From Ardenticatenaceae bacterium (GTDB taxonomy: Bacteria; Chloroflexota; Anaerolineae; Promineifilales; Promineifilaceae), in the NCBI GenBank assembly GCA_020634565.1, contig JACKBN010000002.1, positions 786,356-850,355 on the forward strand: a stretch of 64,000 nt of DNA. Direction: 5' to 3'. Within the stretch, counting starts at the first letter, position 1; every line of letters begins with the position of its first letter. This document shows positions 51,855 through 60,266 of this stretch, piece by piece. The position numbers and the translations under genes are program-made. The notes under the pieces were generated by a model. That model saw only the letters and a list, made by a program, of their open reading frames with translations. It searched no databases and was not told the DNA's origin.

Positions 51855-53939
51855 ATGACGGTATCGGAACATAGAGGGGTGGATACGGCCGTATTCAATC
51901 CCTCTTTACCCGAAAAAAGATCGCATATTTTGATCGTCGATGACGAACCAGAAATTGCCGAATCTCTGGCCGACTTTTTAATCAAGAAGGCAGATTTTCA
52001 GGTCTCTTCAGCGCGGGATGGTCAGGAAGCCATTGATTTGCTCCAATCCACCGTAGCTGATGATGCCGTCGAGATTGATCTGGTGCTGTTAGACATGCGC
52101 ATGCCCAATCTTTCTGGGCTGGATGTATTGAACTGGATTCGCGACCACGCGATGCTAAAATACACACGCGTGGTACTGCTCACCGCGGCGGCGGGCAGCA
52201 GCGAAAAGGTGGAAGCGCTCACTGCTGGTGCCGATGATTACATCACCAAGCCGTATCGCCCTCAGGAATTATTGGCGCGAGTCAACACCATCCTGCGTAC
52301 CCAACAGCTAGAAAAGCAGCTCCAGCGGCAAAGCCAGCAGTTGGCTGCGCTCAACCGCATTGGGCAAACCGTAGCGGCCACGCTGGAAGTTTCTGAAGTG
52401 CTAGCAGCCGCCGTTGAAGGGGTCGATCCGCTGCTAGGAGTTGAGCTGTCGGGCGTCCTTATGGTTGAAGGGGGCAGTCATTTACGGTACCAGAATTTAC
52501 ATGGCCGGGGTGGACCACTGCCCGTAACGGCCGTACCCACCATTCCCGTCGGTCGCGGCATTTTTGGCACCGCCTACGAAGAACAGAAGTCTGTTATTTT
52601 GAACCAGCCAGAAGGAGACGGCCGTTTCCGACCCGATGTTGACGCCCCACCCAACTTCCAGGTAAACACCCTCATTGCCGCACCACTGGTGGTGCGTGGA
52701 CGTCCGGTTGGTCTTATCAATGCGTTCAACAAGACAGACGGCCGTTTCACCGAAGTTGATTTAGATCTCTTTGCCTCACTGGCCAGCTCCATTAGCGAAG
52801 CCATTGAAAATGCATGGCTCTTCACCCGCATCCGGCAGCGCCAGCAAGAACTGCTGGAAAGCCGCAACACCTTACAAGCCCTCATTGATGGGATTCCCCA
52901 CCCAATCTACACCATCAACGACGATTGGCGACTCATTGGCATCAACAAAAGCAAAGCCGATGAGTTGGATACCGTGCCAGAACATCTGGTAAACAAAGTT
53001 TGCTACGAAACATTTTTTAACCGCAGCCAGCCGTGCTCCCACTGCAGGGCCGAACAAACCCTGGCTCAAAAACAAGCCCAGCGCTGGACGATTAACTGGA
53101 AAGGCGATGATCACCTTCCCCGCGAATGGGACGTAAACGCCTATCCAATTCCCAGCCGGCAAGCCAGCTCGGCCAGAGCCGTCATTCTCTGGCAAGATCG
53201 CACCGAAGAACGGCGGCTGGAGAGTTCACTGCTGCAAGCTGGCAAACTCGCTGCCATTGGTCAACTAGCCGCTGGCGTCGCCCACGAAATCAACAACCCA
53301 CTCACCGCCATTAATGCCAACGCTGAAATGCTCAAAATGTTCATTCCGCAAGAGGATGAAAATTATGAGGCCGTAGATCTCATCGCCCGTGCCGGCGATA
53401 GGGCGACTAAAGTCGTACGCGGTTTGCTCGATTTTGCAAGGCAGGAGCATTACAATCTGACGACAGGTGATGTCAATGGCTCAATTCAGCAAACTCTGGA
53501 CCTGGTCCGTTATCAGCTCACTTCTGCCGATGCCGAAGTGATTCGTGATATGGCAGAAAATCTGCCGCCCATTGTGGGCAGCTGGGAGCATCTAAAAAGT
53601 GTCTGGCTTAATCTCATCGTAAACGCCCGAGATGCCATCTACCAGATGCCCGCGCCGCGCCAAATATCTATCAGCACACGGCTGGATAACGAAGAAGAGC
53701 ACGTACAAGTCATCATCCAGGACAATGGCAAAGGGATGTCGGAAGCCGAATTGGTACACATCTTTGAGCCTTTTTATACGACGAAAGACCCGGGGAAGGG
53801 AACTGGTTTGGGCCTGGCAACGACTCACCGCATTATTGAACAGCATGGCGGAGATATTAACGTTGTCAGCGCGCCAAATGAAGGCACTACCTTTATTATC
53901 CGTCTTCCGGTCAATGGAAATGGCAATTCAAACGCATGA
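51855..53939 (+). CDS. sensor histidine kinase with N-terminal receiver, GAF and PAS domains
   Basis: 694 residues. Receiver 20-145 with LVLLDMRMPNLSG and ITKPYRP, intact; GAF about 165-335 (ALNRIGQTVAATLEVSEVLAAAVEG ... LINAFNKTDGRF); PAS about 340-445 with the motif QPCSHCRAEQ, a CxxC that could sense redox or bind a metal; HisKA with VAHEINNPLTA; HATPase with DNGKGMSEAELVHIFEPFYTTKDPGKGTGLGL. Cytosolic. It probably feeds the OmpR-type regulator just upstream. Last codon overlaps the PucR gene start by 4 bp. Confidence 0.92.
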   Translation: MTVSEHRGVDTAVFNPSLPEKRSHILIVDDEPEIAESLADFLIKKADFQVSSARDGQEAIDLLQSTVADDAVEIDLVLLDMRMPNLSGLDVLNWIRDHAMLKYTRVVLLTAAAGSSEKVEALTAGADDYITKPYRPQELLARVNTILRTQQLEKQLQRQSQQLAALNRIGQTVAATLEVSEVLAAAVEGVDPLLGVELSGVLMVEGGSHLRYQNLHGRGGPLPVTAVPTIPVGRGIFGTAYEEQKSVILNQPEGDGRFRPDVDAPPNFQVNTLIAAPLVVRGRPVGLINAFNKTDGRFTEVDLDLFASLASSISEAIENAWLFTRIRQRQQELLESRNTLQALIDGIPHPIYTINDDWRLIGINKSKADELDTVPEHLVNKVCYETFFNRSQPCSHCRAEQTLAQKQAQRWTINWKGDDHLPREWDVNAYPIPSRQASSARAVILWQDRTEERRLESSLLQAGKLAAIGQLAAGVAHEINNPLTAINANAEMLKMFIPQEDENYEAVDLIARAGDRATKVVRGLLDFARQEHYNLTTGDVNGSIQQTLDLVRYQLTSADAEVIRDMAENLPPIVGSWEHLKSVWLNLIVNARDAIYQMPAPRQISISTRLDNEEEHVQVIIQDNGKGMSEAELVHIFEPFYTTKDPGKGTGLGLATTHRIIEQHGGDINVVSAPNEGTTFIIRLPVNGNGNSNA

Positions 53940-55573
53940 ACGAACAAGCATTAGATCAAATTACAATTAGCGATTTGCTTCGTTTGGCGCTGCCGTTAAA
54001 TACGGCCGCTTTAGGGGGAGCAGAACAAGCCCGACGCACAGTTGAGTGGGTTGTGTTATTAACCAGTTGGGATGGCGTAGAAGAGCAAGTACAGCTGAAC
54101 GATCTCGTCATCGTTCCTCCCTCACTGCAAGCCAAAATCAATGAAACGGTGCTCAAGCAAAAGCTGGCCCTGATGGCAGAAATCAACGTCGCTGGCCTTT
54201 TGCTCTTCAATCCGGTATCGGATGATGTAGGCGAACAAGCCAACAAACTCAACACCCACCTGCTCATCGTGCCAGAAAGCACTTCCGTGCGCGAAGTCAA
54301 TCGCGCCGTGGCTGCCTTGCTGGTAGACCGGCAATCTGCCACCAGCGAACGAGGTATGCAGCTTTACCGCACCCTCTCCGAAATGTCCCGAGAAGATCAG
54401 GGTCTTGACGCAATGACCGAGCTCATTGCCAAACTCACTGGCAAGATTGTGGTTGTGCAAGACAAACGCATGGACATTCAAGCCATCGCCCTGCCCCAAA
54501 ACAATGAAATCGCTCTGGAGCCTCTGCAAGAAATGCTGCAACAGCGGGATGAGTTACCGCCAGTGTTGCGTAATCGCAAAGCAGCGGCCCATGCCCGACA
54601 AAGCCATTGGCAACAGTTCCTGCCCATCGAAAACGTAGGCCGACTGGTCAGCCCCATCATCTCTGGCGATCGCGCTAGAGGGTATCTCTCGGTCATTGGC
54701 CCGGCCGACCAGCTGGATTTGCTAGACAAGCTGGCTGTAGAACACGGCGCTGCGGCTTGCGCCCTGGAAATGGCCAAAGCCAAAGCCATTAGTGAAGCCA
54801 AGAAGGCGCTGCGGGGTAACTTTTTGGAAGGCCTATTGGCCGGCACCATGCCACGTAAGGAAATTGAGAGGCTTGAAGGTCGCCTGGATCACAATACCAG
54901 CCAGCCACATGCCGTGTTGGCCCTAAAATGGGCCGATCCGCCTCTTTATTCGTTGCGCCGCCTGGAAACGACCGTCAACTGGGTGCTGAATAACCATAGC
55001 CGCTCCGCGTTGGTACACGTGTATGGTGACAAACATGTATGCGTTTTCCAGCAGCTAAAACATGCTGAGGATATGGAAACAGCGCACGAGTTGGGCCGTC
55101 GCATCGAAGAACAGGTTAAAACGGAATATCCGGACGCAGTTTTGGTTGCGGGCATGAGCGGTCCTGCCCCCACCCTGACAGAATGGCCAGACGTCTATGA
55201 TGAAGCTTTGCAGGCAATGCAGCTGGCAGAACGTTTGCAAATCAAACGAGTGGTGCAATTTAGCAGCCTGGGTGTGTACCAACTGTTGGTGCAGCTTGAG
55301 GAAATTCCTACGGTCCGCAACTTCACAGATCAGGTGATTGGTCCGCTGGTGGAATATGATGAGCAGCACAACAGCAGCCTGGTCAAAACGATGGACGCTT
55401 ATTTTGAGCATCATGGCAATATTAGCCAAACGGCCGAATCGCTCTTCATCCACCGCAACACGCTGCTCTACCGCCTGGAACGCATCCAGGAATTGACAGG
55501 GCACGACCTGAATCAATCCAACATGCGGTTGGCACTGCACCTATCGTTAAAGCTATGGCAGCTACGGCCTTAA
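53936..55573 (+). CDS. PucR/CdaR family transcriptional regulator
   Basis: 545 residues. N-terminal PucR purine-catabolism-like domain (LRLALPLNTAALGGAEQARRTVEWVVLL, LVIVPPSLQAK), a central GAF-like/GGDEF-like CdaR region (LLAGTMPRKEIERLEGRLDH), and a C-terminal PucR HTH (YFEHHGNISQTAESLFIHRNTLLYRLERIQELTGHDL). PucR-type proteins sense metabolites and activate catabolic genes. It overlaps the kinase stop by ATGA, so the regulator, kinase and PucR are one operon. Confidence 0.9.
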   Translation: MNEQALDQITISDLLRLALPLNTAALGGAEQARRTVEWVVLLTSWDGVEEQVQLNDLVIVPPSLQAKINETVLKQKLALMAEINVAGLLLFNPVSDDVGEQANKLNTHLLIVPESTSVREVNRAVAALLVDRQSATSERGMQLYRTLSEMSREDQGLDAMTELIAKLTGKIVVVQDKRMDIQAIALPQNNEIALEPLQEMLQQRDELPPVLRNRKAAAHARQSHWQQFLPIENVGRLVSPIISGDRARGYLSVIGPADQLDLLDKLAVEHGAAACALEMAKAKAISEAKKALRGNFLEGLLAGTMPRKEIERLEGRLDHNTSQPHAVLALKWADPPLYSLRRLETTVNWVLNNHSRSALVHVYGDKHVCVFQQLKHAEDMETAHELGRRIEEQVKTEYPDAVLVAGMSGPAPTLTEWPDVYDEALQAMQLAERLQIKRVVQFSSLGVYQLLVQLEEIPTVRNFTDQVIGPLVEYDEQHNSSLVKTMDAYFEHHGNISQTAESLFIHRNTLLYRLERIQELTGHDLNQSNMRLALHLSLKLWQLRP

Positions 55574-55740
55574 TTAGTCAAACACGCCAAATTTTGGGGA
55601 AGAACGGCCGTTTTCTAAGCCATCAATCCACAATTTGGAGCAGCCAAAAAGCCAACTGTACAAATCTCACAAATGGACTTGTGTCGACTTTGGCGATAAT
55701 AACCGTAGAAATGACACTTACGATCCCCTATACTCATAGA

Positions 55741-55825
55741 GACTTGTGCTGAAATGCGCGGTTCAGTGGGAAATAGTGGGAATCAAGGCGGAAAACGTTT
55801 AGGCGTTTTCCGCCTTGGTGTTTCT
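55741..55825 (+). ncRNA. candidate small RNA, copy 1
   Basis: TATACT at 55729-55734 could serve as a -10; about 80 nt later a 13-bp hairpin (55785-55816) followed by GGTGTTTCT resembles a terminator. No good -35 is visible and expression is untested. Confidence 0.35.
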
Positions 55826-55947
55826 AGGCATATTGACCCCAAATTTGTCGCCCCACCCCATTTGTGCAAAATGGCACAAACAAATGGCCCTCAATTTCAT
55901 AAAAAATATCCATAGAGACGCAGCCAACAATTCAGTATACTCATAGA

Positions 55948-56032
55948 GACTTGTGCTGAAATGCGCGGTTCAGTGGGAAATAGTGGGAATCAAGGCGGAA
56001 AACGTTTAGGCGTTTTCCGCCTTGGTGTTTTT
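55948..56032 (+). ncRNA. candidate small RNA, copy 2
   Basis: Identical to copy 1 through the hairpin; the tail is more T-rich (GGTGTTTTTGGG), making a better terminator. Confidence 0.35.
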
Positions 56033-56154
56033 GGGCATATTGACCCCAAATTTGTTGCCCCACCCCATTTGTGCAAAATGGCACAAACAAATGGCCCTCA
56101 ATTTCATAAAAAATATCCATAGAGACGCAGCCAACAATTCAGTATACTCATAGA

Positions 56155-56239
56155 GACTTGTGCTGAAATGCGCGGTTCAGTGGGAAATAGTGGGAATCAA
56201 GGCGGAAAATGTTTAGGCATTTTCCGCCTTGGTGTTTCT
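56155..56239 (+). ncRNA. candidate small RNA, copy 3
   Basis: Same as copy 1 except that the stem pair C-G is replaced by T-A (AAAATG...CATTTT, 56199-56230), preserving pairing. This covariation supports a functional hairpin. Confidence 0.35.
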
Positions 56240-56304
56240 AGACAAGCTACAGCTACTTTCCAAGCAAGCCCGTATTTCGTTTTTTGCACATGACCAAGCG
56301 CACA

Positions 56305-56333
56305 TTGGCGAATGGAGCACTGTTCGGTATAAT
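56305..56333 (+). promoter_or_regulatory. ilv operon promoter
   Basis: TTGGCG (56305-56310), 17-bp spacer, TATAAT (56328-56333), predicting a start near 56340 and a leader RNA of about 510 nt before ilvB. Confidence 0.7.
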
Positions 56334-56449
56334 CTCGCCTCATTGTACAAAGCGCACAAGAAACGACCTTTTTCTTTTGGCAATTTGTCACTGGCAGAAC
56401 CTTTAGCAGCCTGTACACTTGTGAAACATTAATCAAGTGCAAAAATAAT

Positions 56450-56539
56450 ATGTTTACACTCTTTCACATCATTATTAGCCTTATCCTTCTTAGCCTGGTC
56501 CTTATTATTGTCAATAAGGAAGCGATGCCTGTTGGGTAA
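56450..56539 (+). CDS. branched-chain amino acid leader peptide (ilv attenuator)
   Basis: 29 codons ATG to TAA. The peptide begins MFTLFHIIISLILLSLVLII and ends VNKEAMPVG; 15 residues are Ile, Leu or Val, and 13 of residues 7-21 are. It lies downstream of the ilv promoter and 33 bp upstream of a strong terminator, in front of ilvB. The last codons CCTGTTGGG (56528-56536) can pair with CCCAGCAGG (56578-56586) in the terminator's left arm and loop (one G-U). Stalling on Ile/Leu/Val codons would leave this segment free; reading to the stop would cover it. Weak points: no Shine-Dalgarno, and a hydrophobic micropeptide is an alternative reading. Confidence 0.72.
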   Translation: MFTLFHIIISLILLSLVLIIVNKEAMPVG

Positions 56540-56571
56540 GGAAAGAGTGAACACTCTATTTGGATGAAACC

Positions 56572-56600
56572 AAGCCGCCCAGCAGGGCGGCTTTTTTTTT
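56572..56600 (+). terminator. ilv attenuator terminator
   Basis: AAGCCGCCC, loop AGCA, GGGCGGCTT, then a run of nine T (56592-56600). A 9-bp GC-rich stem: a textbook Rho-independent terminator. Its left arm overlaps the proposed antiterminator segment 56578-56586. A small AGAGTG/CACTCT hairpin at 56544-56557 precedes it. Confidence 0.92.
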
Positions 56601-56742
56601 GGATTTTTTTGAGGACGTTGGTTTAAATCATGATTAGTTCATCTCAGCAGCAGAAGCAGATGCATACTTGTGGCGAAACGGCCGTTTCCACCACCTGCGC
56701 CTGCCAGCAGCAAACCAACCAGGCACCATATTCCGTCTACCC

Positions 56743-56782
56743 AAGCAGCAAACAAAGACAATTTGTTTGCTGCTTTTTTTTT
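56743..56782 (+). terminator. second terminator in the ilv leader
   Basis: 14-bp perfect stem AAGCAGCAAACAAA / TTTGTTTGCTGCTT, loop GACAA, then nine T. The left-arm sequence AGCAGCAAAC also occurs at about 56706-56716, so two left arms compete for the right arm. Lies 74 bp before ilvB. Confidence 0.88.
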
Positions 56783-56855
56783 GGCCTTCCAGGTAAGCTA
56801 ATCTGTTAAAAAGAGAGTAAAGGACCATATATTCAACTCTCAAGGAGAAGATTTT

Positions 56856-58571
56856 ATGAGCGAAATGAAAACTGGTGGACAAATCATTTGGGAAAGCCTC
56901 ATGCACGAAGGTGTCGAAGTCGTGTTTGGGCTACCCGGTGGTGCCATCCTCCCCACCTATGATGACTTAGCCAAATATGAATATCCCATTCACCACGTGC
57001 TGGTTACCCATGAGCAAGGAGCTTCGCACATGGCCGACGGCTATGCTCGCGCCACAGGCAAGGTCGGCGTTTGCATTGCCACTTCCGGGCCAGGTGCCAC
57101 CAACCTGATCACAGGTCTGGCGACAGCCTATATGGATTCCACTCCTGTCGTGGCTATTACCGGACAAGTAGCTACCTCTCTGCTGGGACGCGATGGCTTT
57201 CAAGAAGCCGACGTGCAAGGGGTGAGCCTGCCGGTGACCAAGCACAACTACCTCATCACCGACATTCGGGAGCTGCCGGACGCTATCAAAGAGGCATTCT
57301 ACATTGCCCGGACAGGACGCCCCGGCCCCGTACTGGTTGATGTGTGTAAAGATGTGCAGCAAGCGTCGATGCCCTTTAAATACCCGGAGACGGTTAATTT
57401 GCCAGGGTACAATCCCAACATCAATGCGCCGGAGGAAACGGCCGTTTCTCGCGCTGCCCGTCTCATCAATGAAGCCAAAAAGCCAGTGATCGTCGCTGGG
57501 CAAGGTGTTTCCATTGCCAAAGCTGAAGCTGAGCTGCGTCAGCTGGCCGAAAAGGCCAACATTCCCGTGGCAACCAGCTTGCTGGGCATTGGCGCATTTC
57601 CCGGCACACATCCACTTTCGATTAGCTGGGGTGGTATGCACGGTGAGGCATACTGCAACTATGCCCTGCAAGAATGTGATGTGCTCTTCGCCATCGGCGC
57701 CCGTCTGGATGATCGGCTCACAGGAGCATTCGACACCTTTGCCCCTAATGCAAAAATCATCCATGTAGACCTGGATCCGGCGGAAATGGGTAAAAACATC
57801 ACCATTGACACCCCGGTCGTAGGCGATGCCCTGCTAACCCTGCGTCGCTTGCTGCCCCAGGTTGAAACAAACGAGCATCCCACCTGGCTGGAACAAATTG
57901 CCGAGTGGAAAGCTGAGACCAGCGACCGTGACATCCTGGCTCAAGAAACAGATGAACTCATCGCGCCATACGTCATGCGCGCGCTCTGGCACGCGACTGG
58001 CGAGGGCAATGCCACCGTCGTGAGTGATGTAGGGCAGCACCAGATGTGGGAAGCCCAGTATTATCATCACACCAAACGGCGCAGCCTGCTCACCTCCGGC
58101 GGTTTGGGCACGATGGGTTATGGCCTACCTGCTGCCATCGGCGCCCAAATGGGCTTGCCCGACGAGGAAATCTGGGTAGTCGCAGGTGATGGCGGTTTCC
58201 AGATGACCATGATCGAGCTGTCCACCGTGGTGCAGGAAAAACTACCCATCAAAATCGCCATCATCAACAATGGTTATTTGGGAATGGTGCGCCAGTGGCA
58301 AGACGTGTTCTACAACAAACGTCATGCTGGCACCCCCTTGTTCAATCCCGATTTTGTGAAGATTGCCGAAGCATATGGTATTCCCGCCCGCGCAGTGACA
58401 ACCAAGGAAGAAGCATTAGACGCCATCCGCGAAGCACAAGCGTATGATGGTCCTTATCTGCTGGACTTCCACGTAGAAGAATTCACCAATGTTTACCCAA
58501 TGGTTACCCCTGGCAAGAGCAATGCGGACATGATTCGCCGCCCCAGCAGCATGACCCCTCAAGGAGAGTAA
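56856..58571 (+). CDS. ilvB: acetolactate synthase large subunit
   Basis: 571 residues, AAGGAGAAG ribosome-binding site. EVVFGLPGGAILPTYDDL, ThDP Glu in THEQGASHMADGYARATGKVG, the FAD/central domain (VPVATSLLGIGAFPGTHPLS), and the C-terminal ThDP motif GDGGFQMTMIELSTVVQEKLPIKIAIINNGYLGMVRQWQ. Condenses two pyruvates to acetolactate or pyruvate with 2-oxobutyrate. First gene of ilvB-ilvN-ilvC-leuA-leuC, behind the leader-peptide attenuator. Confidence 0.96.
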   Translation: MSEMKTGGQIIWESLMHEGVEVVFGLPGGAILPTYDDLAKYEYPIHHVLVTHEQGASHMADGYARATGKVGVCIATSGPGATNLITGLATAYMDSTPVVAITGQVATSLLGRDGFQEADVQGVSLPVTKHNYLITDIRELPDAIKEAFYIARTGRPGPVLVDVCKDVQQASMPFKYPETVNLPGYNPNINAPEETAVSRAARLINEAKKPVIVAGQGVSIAKAEAELRQLAEKANIPVATSLLGIGAFPGTHPLSISWGGMHGEAYCNYALQECDVLFAIGARLDDRLTGAFDTFAPNAKIIHVDLDPAEMGKNITIDTPVVGDALLTLRRLLPQVETNEHPTWLEQIAEWKAETSDRDILAQETDELIAPYVMRALWHATGEGNATVVSDVGQHQMWEAQYYHHTKRRSLLTSGGLGTMGYGLPAAIGAQMGLPDEEIWVVAGDGGFQMTMIELSTVVQEKLPIKIAIINNGYLGMVRQWQDVFYNKRHAGTPLFNPDFVKIAEAYGIPARAVTTKEEALDAIREAQAYDGPYLLDFHVEEFTNVYPMVTPGKSNADMIRRPSSMTPQGE

Positions 58572-58572
58572 A

Positions 58573-59124
58573 ATGAGCGAGCCACAGTTGAAACGACACA
58601 CAATTAATGCCTGGATGGAAGACAAACCAGGTGTTTTGAACCGGGTGGCTGGCCTGTTCCGCCGCCGCAACTTTAACATTGAAAGTTTGGCCGTGGGGCA
58701 CAGCGAAACGCCGGGCATCAGCCGCATGACCTTTGTGGCGTACGGCACCGACCGTGACATGAGCCAGATTCGGACGCAGTTGGACAAGTTGATCAATGTG
58801 ACCCACATTGAAGATGTGACCCACCTGCCCGCGGTTTCACGCGAGCTGGCGCTGATCAAGGTGAAAGCCGACAGTCATACGCGTGCCGAAGTGATGCAGT
58901 TGGTCGATATTTACCGCGCCAGCATTGTGGATGTGGACATGGAATCGCTGATTATTCAAATTGTAGGCAAGGAAAATCAGGTAGACTCGCTCATCAAGCT
59001 GCTGCAAGGCTTTGGCATTCAAGAAATGGTACGAACCGGGCGTGTAGCCATGGTACGTGGCCAACACGATCGGGAAACAGGCGGCACAAATACGGCCGTT
59101 CCCAACCAAAACGGTCATCATTAA
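58573..59124 (+). CDS. ilvN: acetolactate synthase small (regulatory) subunit
   Basis: 183 residues, starts one base after the ilvB stop with GGAGAG overlap. N-terminal ACT domain (HTINAWMEDKPGVLNRVAGLFRRRNFNIESLAVG), then the C-terminal domain (LALIKVKADSHTRAEVMQLVDIYRASIVDV). It confers valine feedback inhibition and activates the large subunit. The last 15 residues are an unconserved tail. Confidence 0.95.
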   Translation: MSEPQLKRHTINAWMEDKPGVLNRVAGLFRRRNFNIESLAVGHSETPGISRMTFVAYGTDRDMSQIRTQLDKLINVTHIEDVTHLPAVSRELALIKVKADSHTRAEVMQLVDIYRASIVDVDMESLIIQIVGKENQVDSLIKLLQGFGIQEMVRTGRVAMVRGQHDRETGGTNTAVPNQNGHH

Positions 59125-59167
59125 TTAACAATCGGCTTACCGATTGCCAACCAAGGAGAAAGGAATT

Positions 59168-60172
59168 TTGGCTAACATTTACTATGATAAAGATGCAGAC
59201 CTTAGTCTGCTCGATGGCAAGAAGATCGCAGTGCTTGGCTACGGCAGCCAGGGACACGCGCATTCGCTTAACCTACAAGACTCCGGCGCCGATGTGCGCG
59301 TTGGTCTGTACGAAGGCAGTCCCTCCTGGGCCAAAGCTGAGGCTGATGGCTTGAAGGTGATGGAAACGGGCGCAGCTTGTGCCGAGGCCGATGTGATCAT
59401 GGTTTTAACACCAGATACCAAACAGGCAGCCATCTACAAAGAATCCATCGCGCCGCACCTGAGCGCAGGCAAAACCCTGATGTTTGGGCACGGCTTCAAC
59501 ATTCGCTTTGGCCAGATCGTGCCGCCCAAAGATGTGGATGTGAGCATGATTGCCCCCAAAGCCCCCGGCCATCGCGTACGGGAGGTGTACACAGAAGGCA
59601 GCGGTACCCCCGCCCTGCTCGCCGTTGAACAAGATGCCAGCGGTAACGCCAAAGCATTTGCCATGGCTTATGCCAAAGGATTGGGCTGCACCCGCGCCGG
59701 TGTCATCGAAACCACCTTTGCCGAAGAAACCGAGACAGACCTGTTTGGTGAGCAAGCGGTTTTGTGCGGTGGCGTATCCGCGTTGGTAGAAGCTGGTTTT
59801 AACACGCTGGTAGAAGCGGGTTACCAACCAGAAATCGCCTACTTTGAATGTTTGCACGAGCTAAAACTCATCGTGGATCTGTTCTACCAGGGTGGTTTGA
59901 GCTACATGCGCTACAGCGTCAGCGACACGGCCGAACATGGCGATTACACCGGCGGCCCCAAAATCATCACCGATGAAACCCGTCAGGCGATGAAGGACAT
60001 GCTGCAAGACATCCGCAGTGGCTCTTATGCTGAACAGTGGATCGATGAAAATGTAAACGGCCGTCCCTGGTTCAACGATCGCCGCAAAGCAGCCCGCAGC
60101 AGCCAGATTGAGCAGGTCGGCAAAGAACTGCGCAAGATGATGCCGTTCTTGAAAGCAGTTGAGATTGAATAA
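59168..60172 (+). CDS. ilvC: ketol-acid reductoisomerase
   Basis: 334 residues with TTG start at 59168 behind AAGGAGAAAGGAA; the product then begins ANIYYDKDADLSLLDGKK as in other class I enzymes, whereas an earlier ATG is not present in frame. Rossmann motif VLGYGSQGHAHSLNLQDSG, then APKAPGHRVREVYTEGSGTPALLAVEQD and the C-terminal knotted domain with FAEETETDLFGEQAVLCGG and ELKLIVDLFYQGG metal ligands. NADPH-dependent isomeroreduction of acetolactate. Confidence 0.95.
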   Translation: MANIYYDKDADLSLLDGKKIAVLGYGSQGHAHSLNLQDSGADVRVGLYEGSPSWAKAEADGLKVMETGAACAEADVIMVLTPDTKQAAIYKESIAPHLSAGKTLMFGHGFNIRFGQIVPPKDVDVSMIAPKAPGHRVREVYTEGSGTPALLAVEQDASGNAKAFAMAYAKGLGCTRAGVIETTFAEETETDLFGEQAVLCGGVSALVEAGFNTLVEAGYQPEIAYFECLHELKLIVDLFYQGGLSYMRYSVSDTAEHGDYTGGPKIITDETRQAMKDMLQDIRSGSYAEQWIDENVNGRPWFNDRRKAARSSQIEQVGKELRKMMPFLKAVEIE

Positions 60173-60173
60173 C

Positions 60174-60248
60174 AAGATGACAAGGTGAAGGGGTGACAAG
60201 GTGAGATTTACTATTCACCTTGTCACCTTGTCACCAAATCACCTTGTC
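60174..60248. repeat. intergenic hairpin, GACAAGGTGA phrase family, in the operon
   Basis: GACAAGGTGAAGGGGTGACAAGGTGA faces TCACCTTGTCACCTTGTCACC around ATTTACTAT. It sits between ilvC and leuA, so it may process or partly terminate the operon mRNA. Confidence 0.75.
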
Positions 60249-60266
60249 AAAATGAGGAGTGTAAAA

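Larger units (their letters stand above)
55729..56242 (+). repeat. 207-bp tandem repeats, 2.5 copies
   Basis: Units start (at TATACTCATAGAG) at 55729, 55936 and 56143, exactly 207 bp apart. Units 1 and 2 differ at three bases; unit 3 is truncated near 56242 and carries a compensatory pair of changes in its hairpin stem. Each full unit contains two hairpins: AAGGCGGAAAACG...CGTTTTCCGCCTT and CCATTTGTGC...GCACAAACAAATGG. Between the PucR gene and the ilv leader; no reading frame supported. Confidence 0.92.

Noticed and set aside
55729..56242. CRISPR array
   Set aside because: The repeats are 207 bp and contiguous without variable spacers; unit identity extends over the whole length.
56340..56855. 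T-box riboswitch before ilvB
   Set aside because: No AGGGTGG-type T-box sequence or stem I features; the leader is better explained by a leader peptide and terminators.
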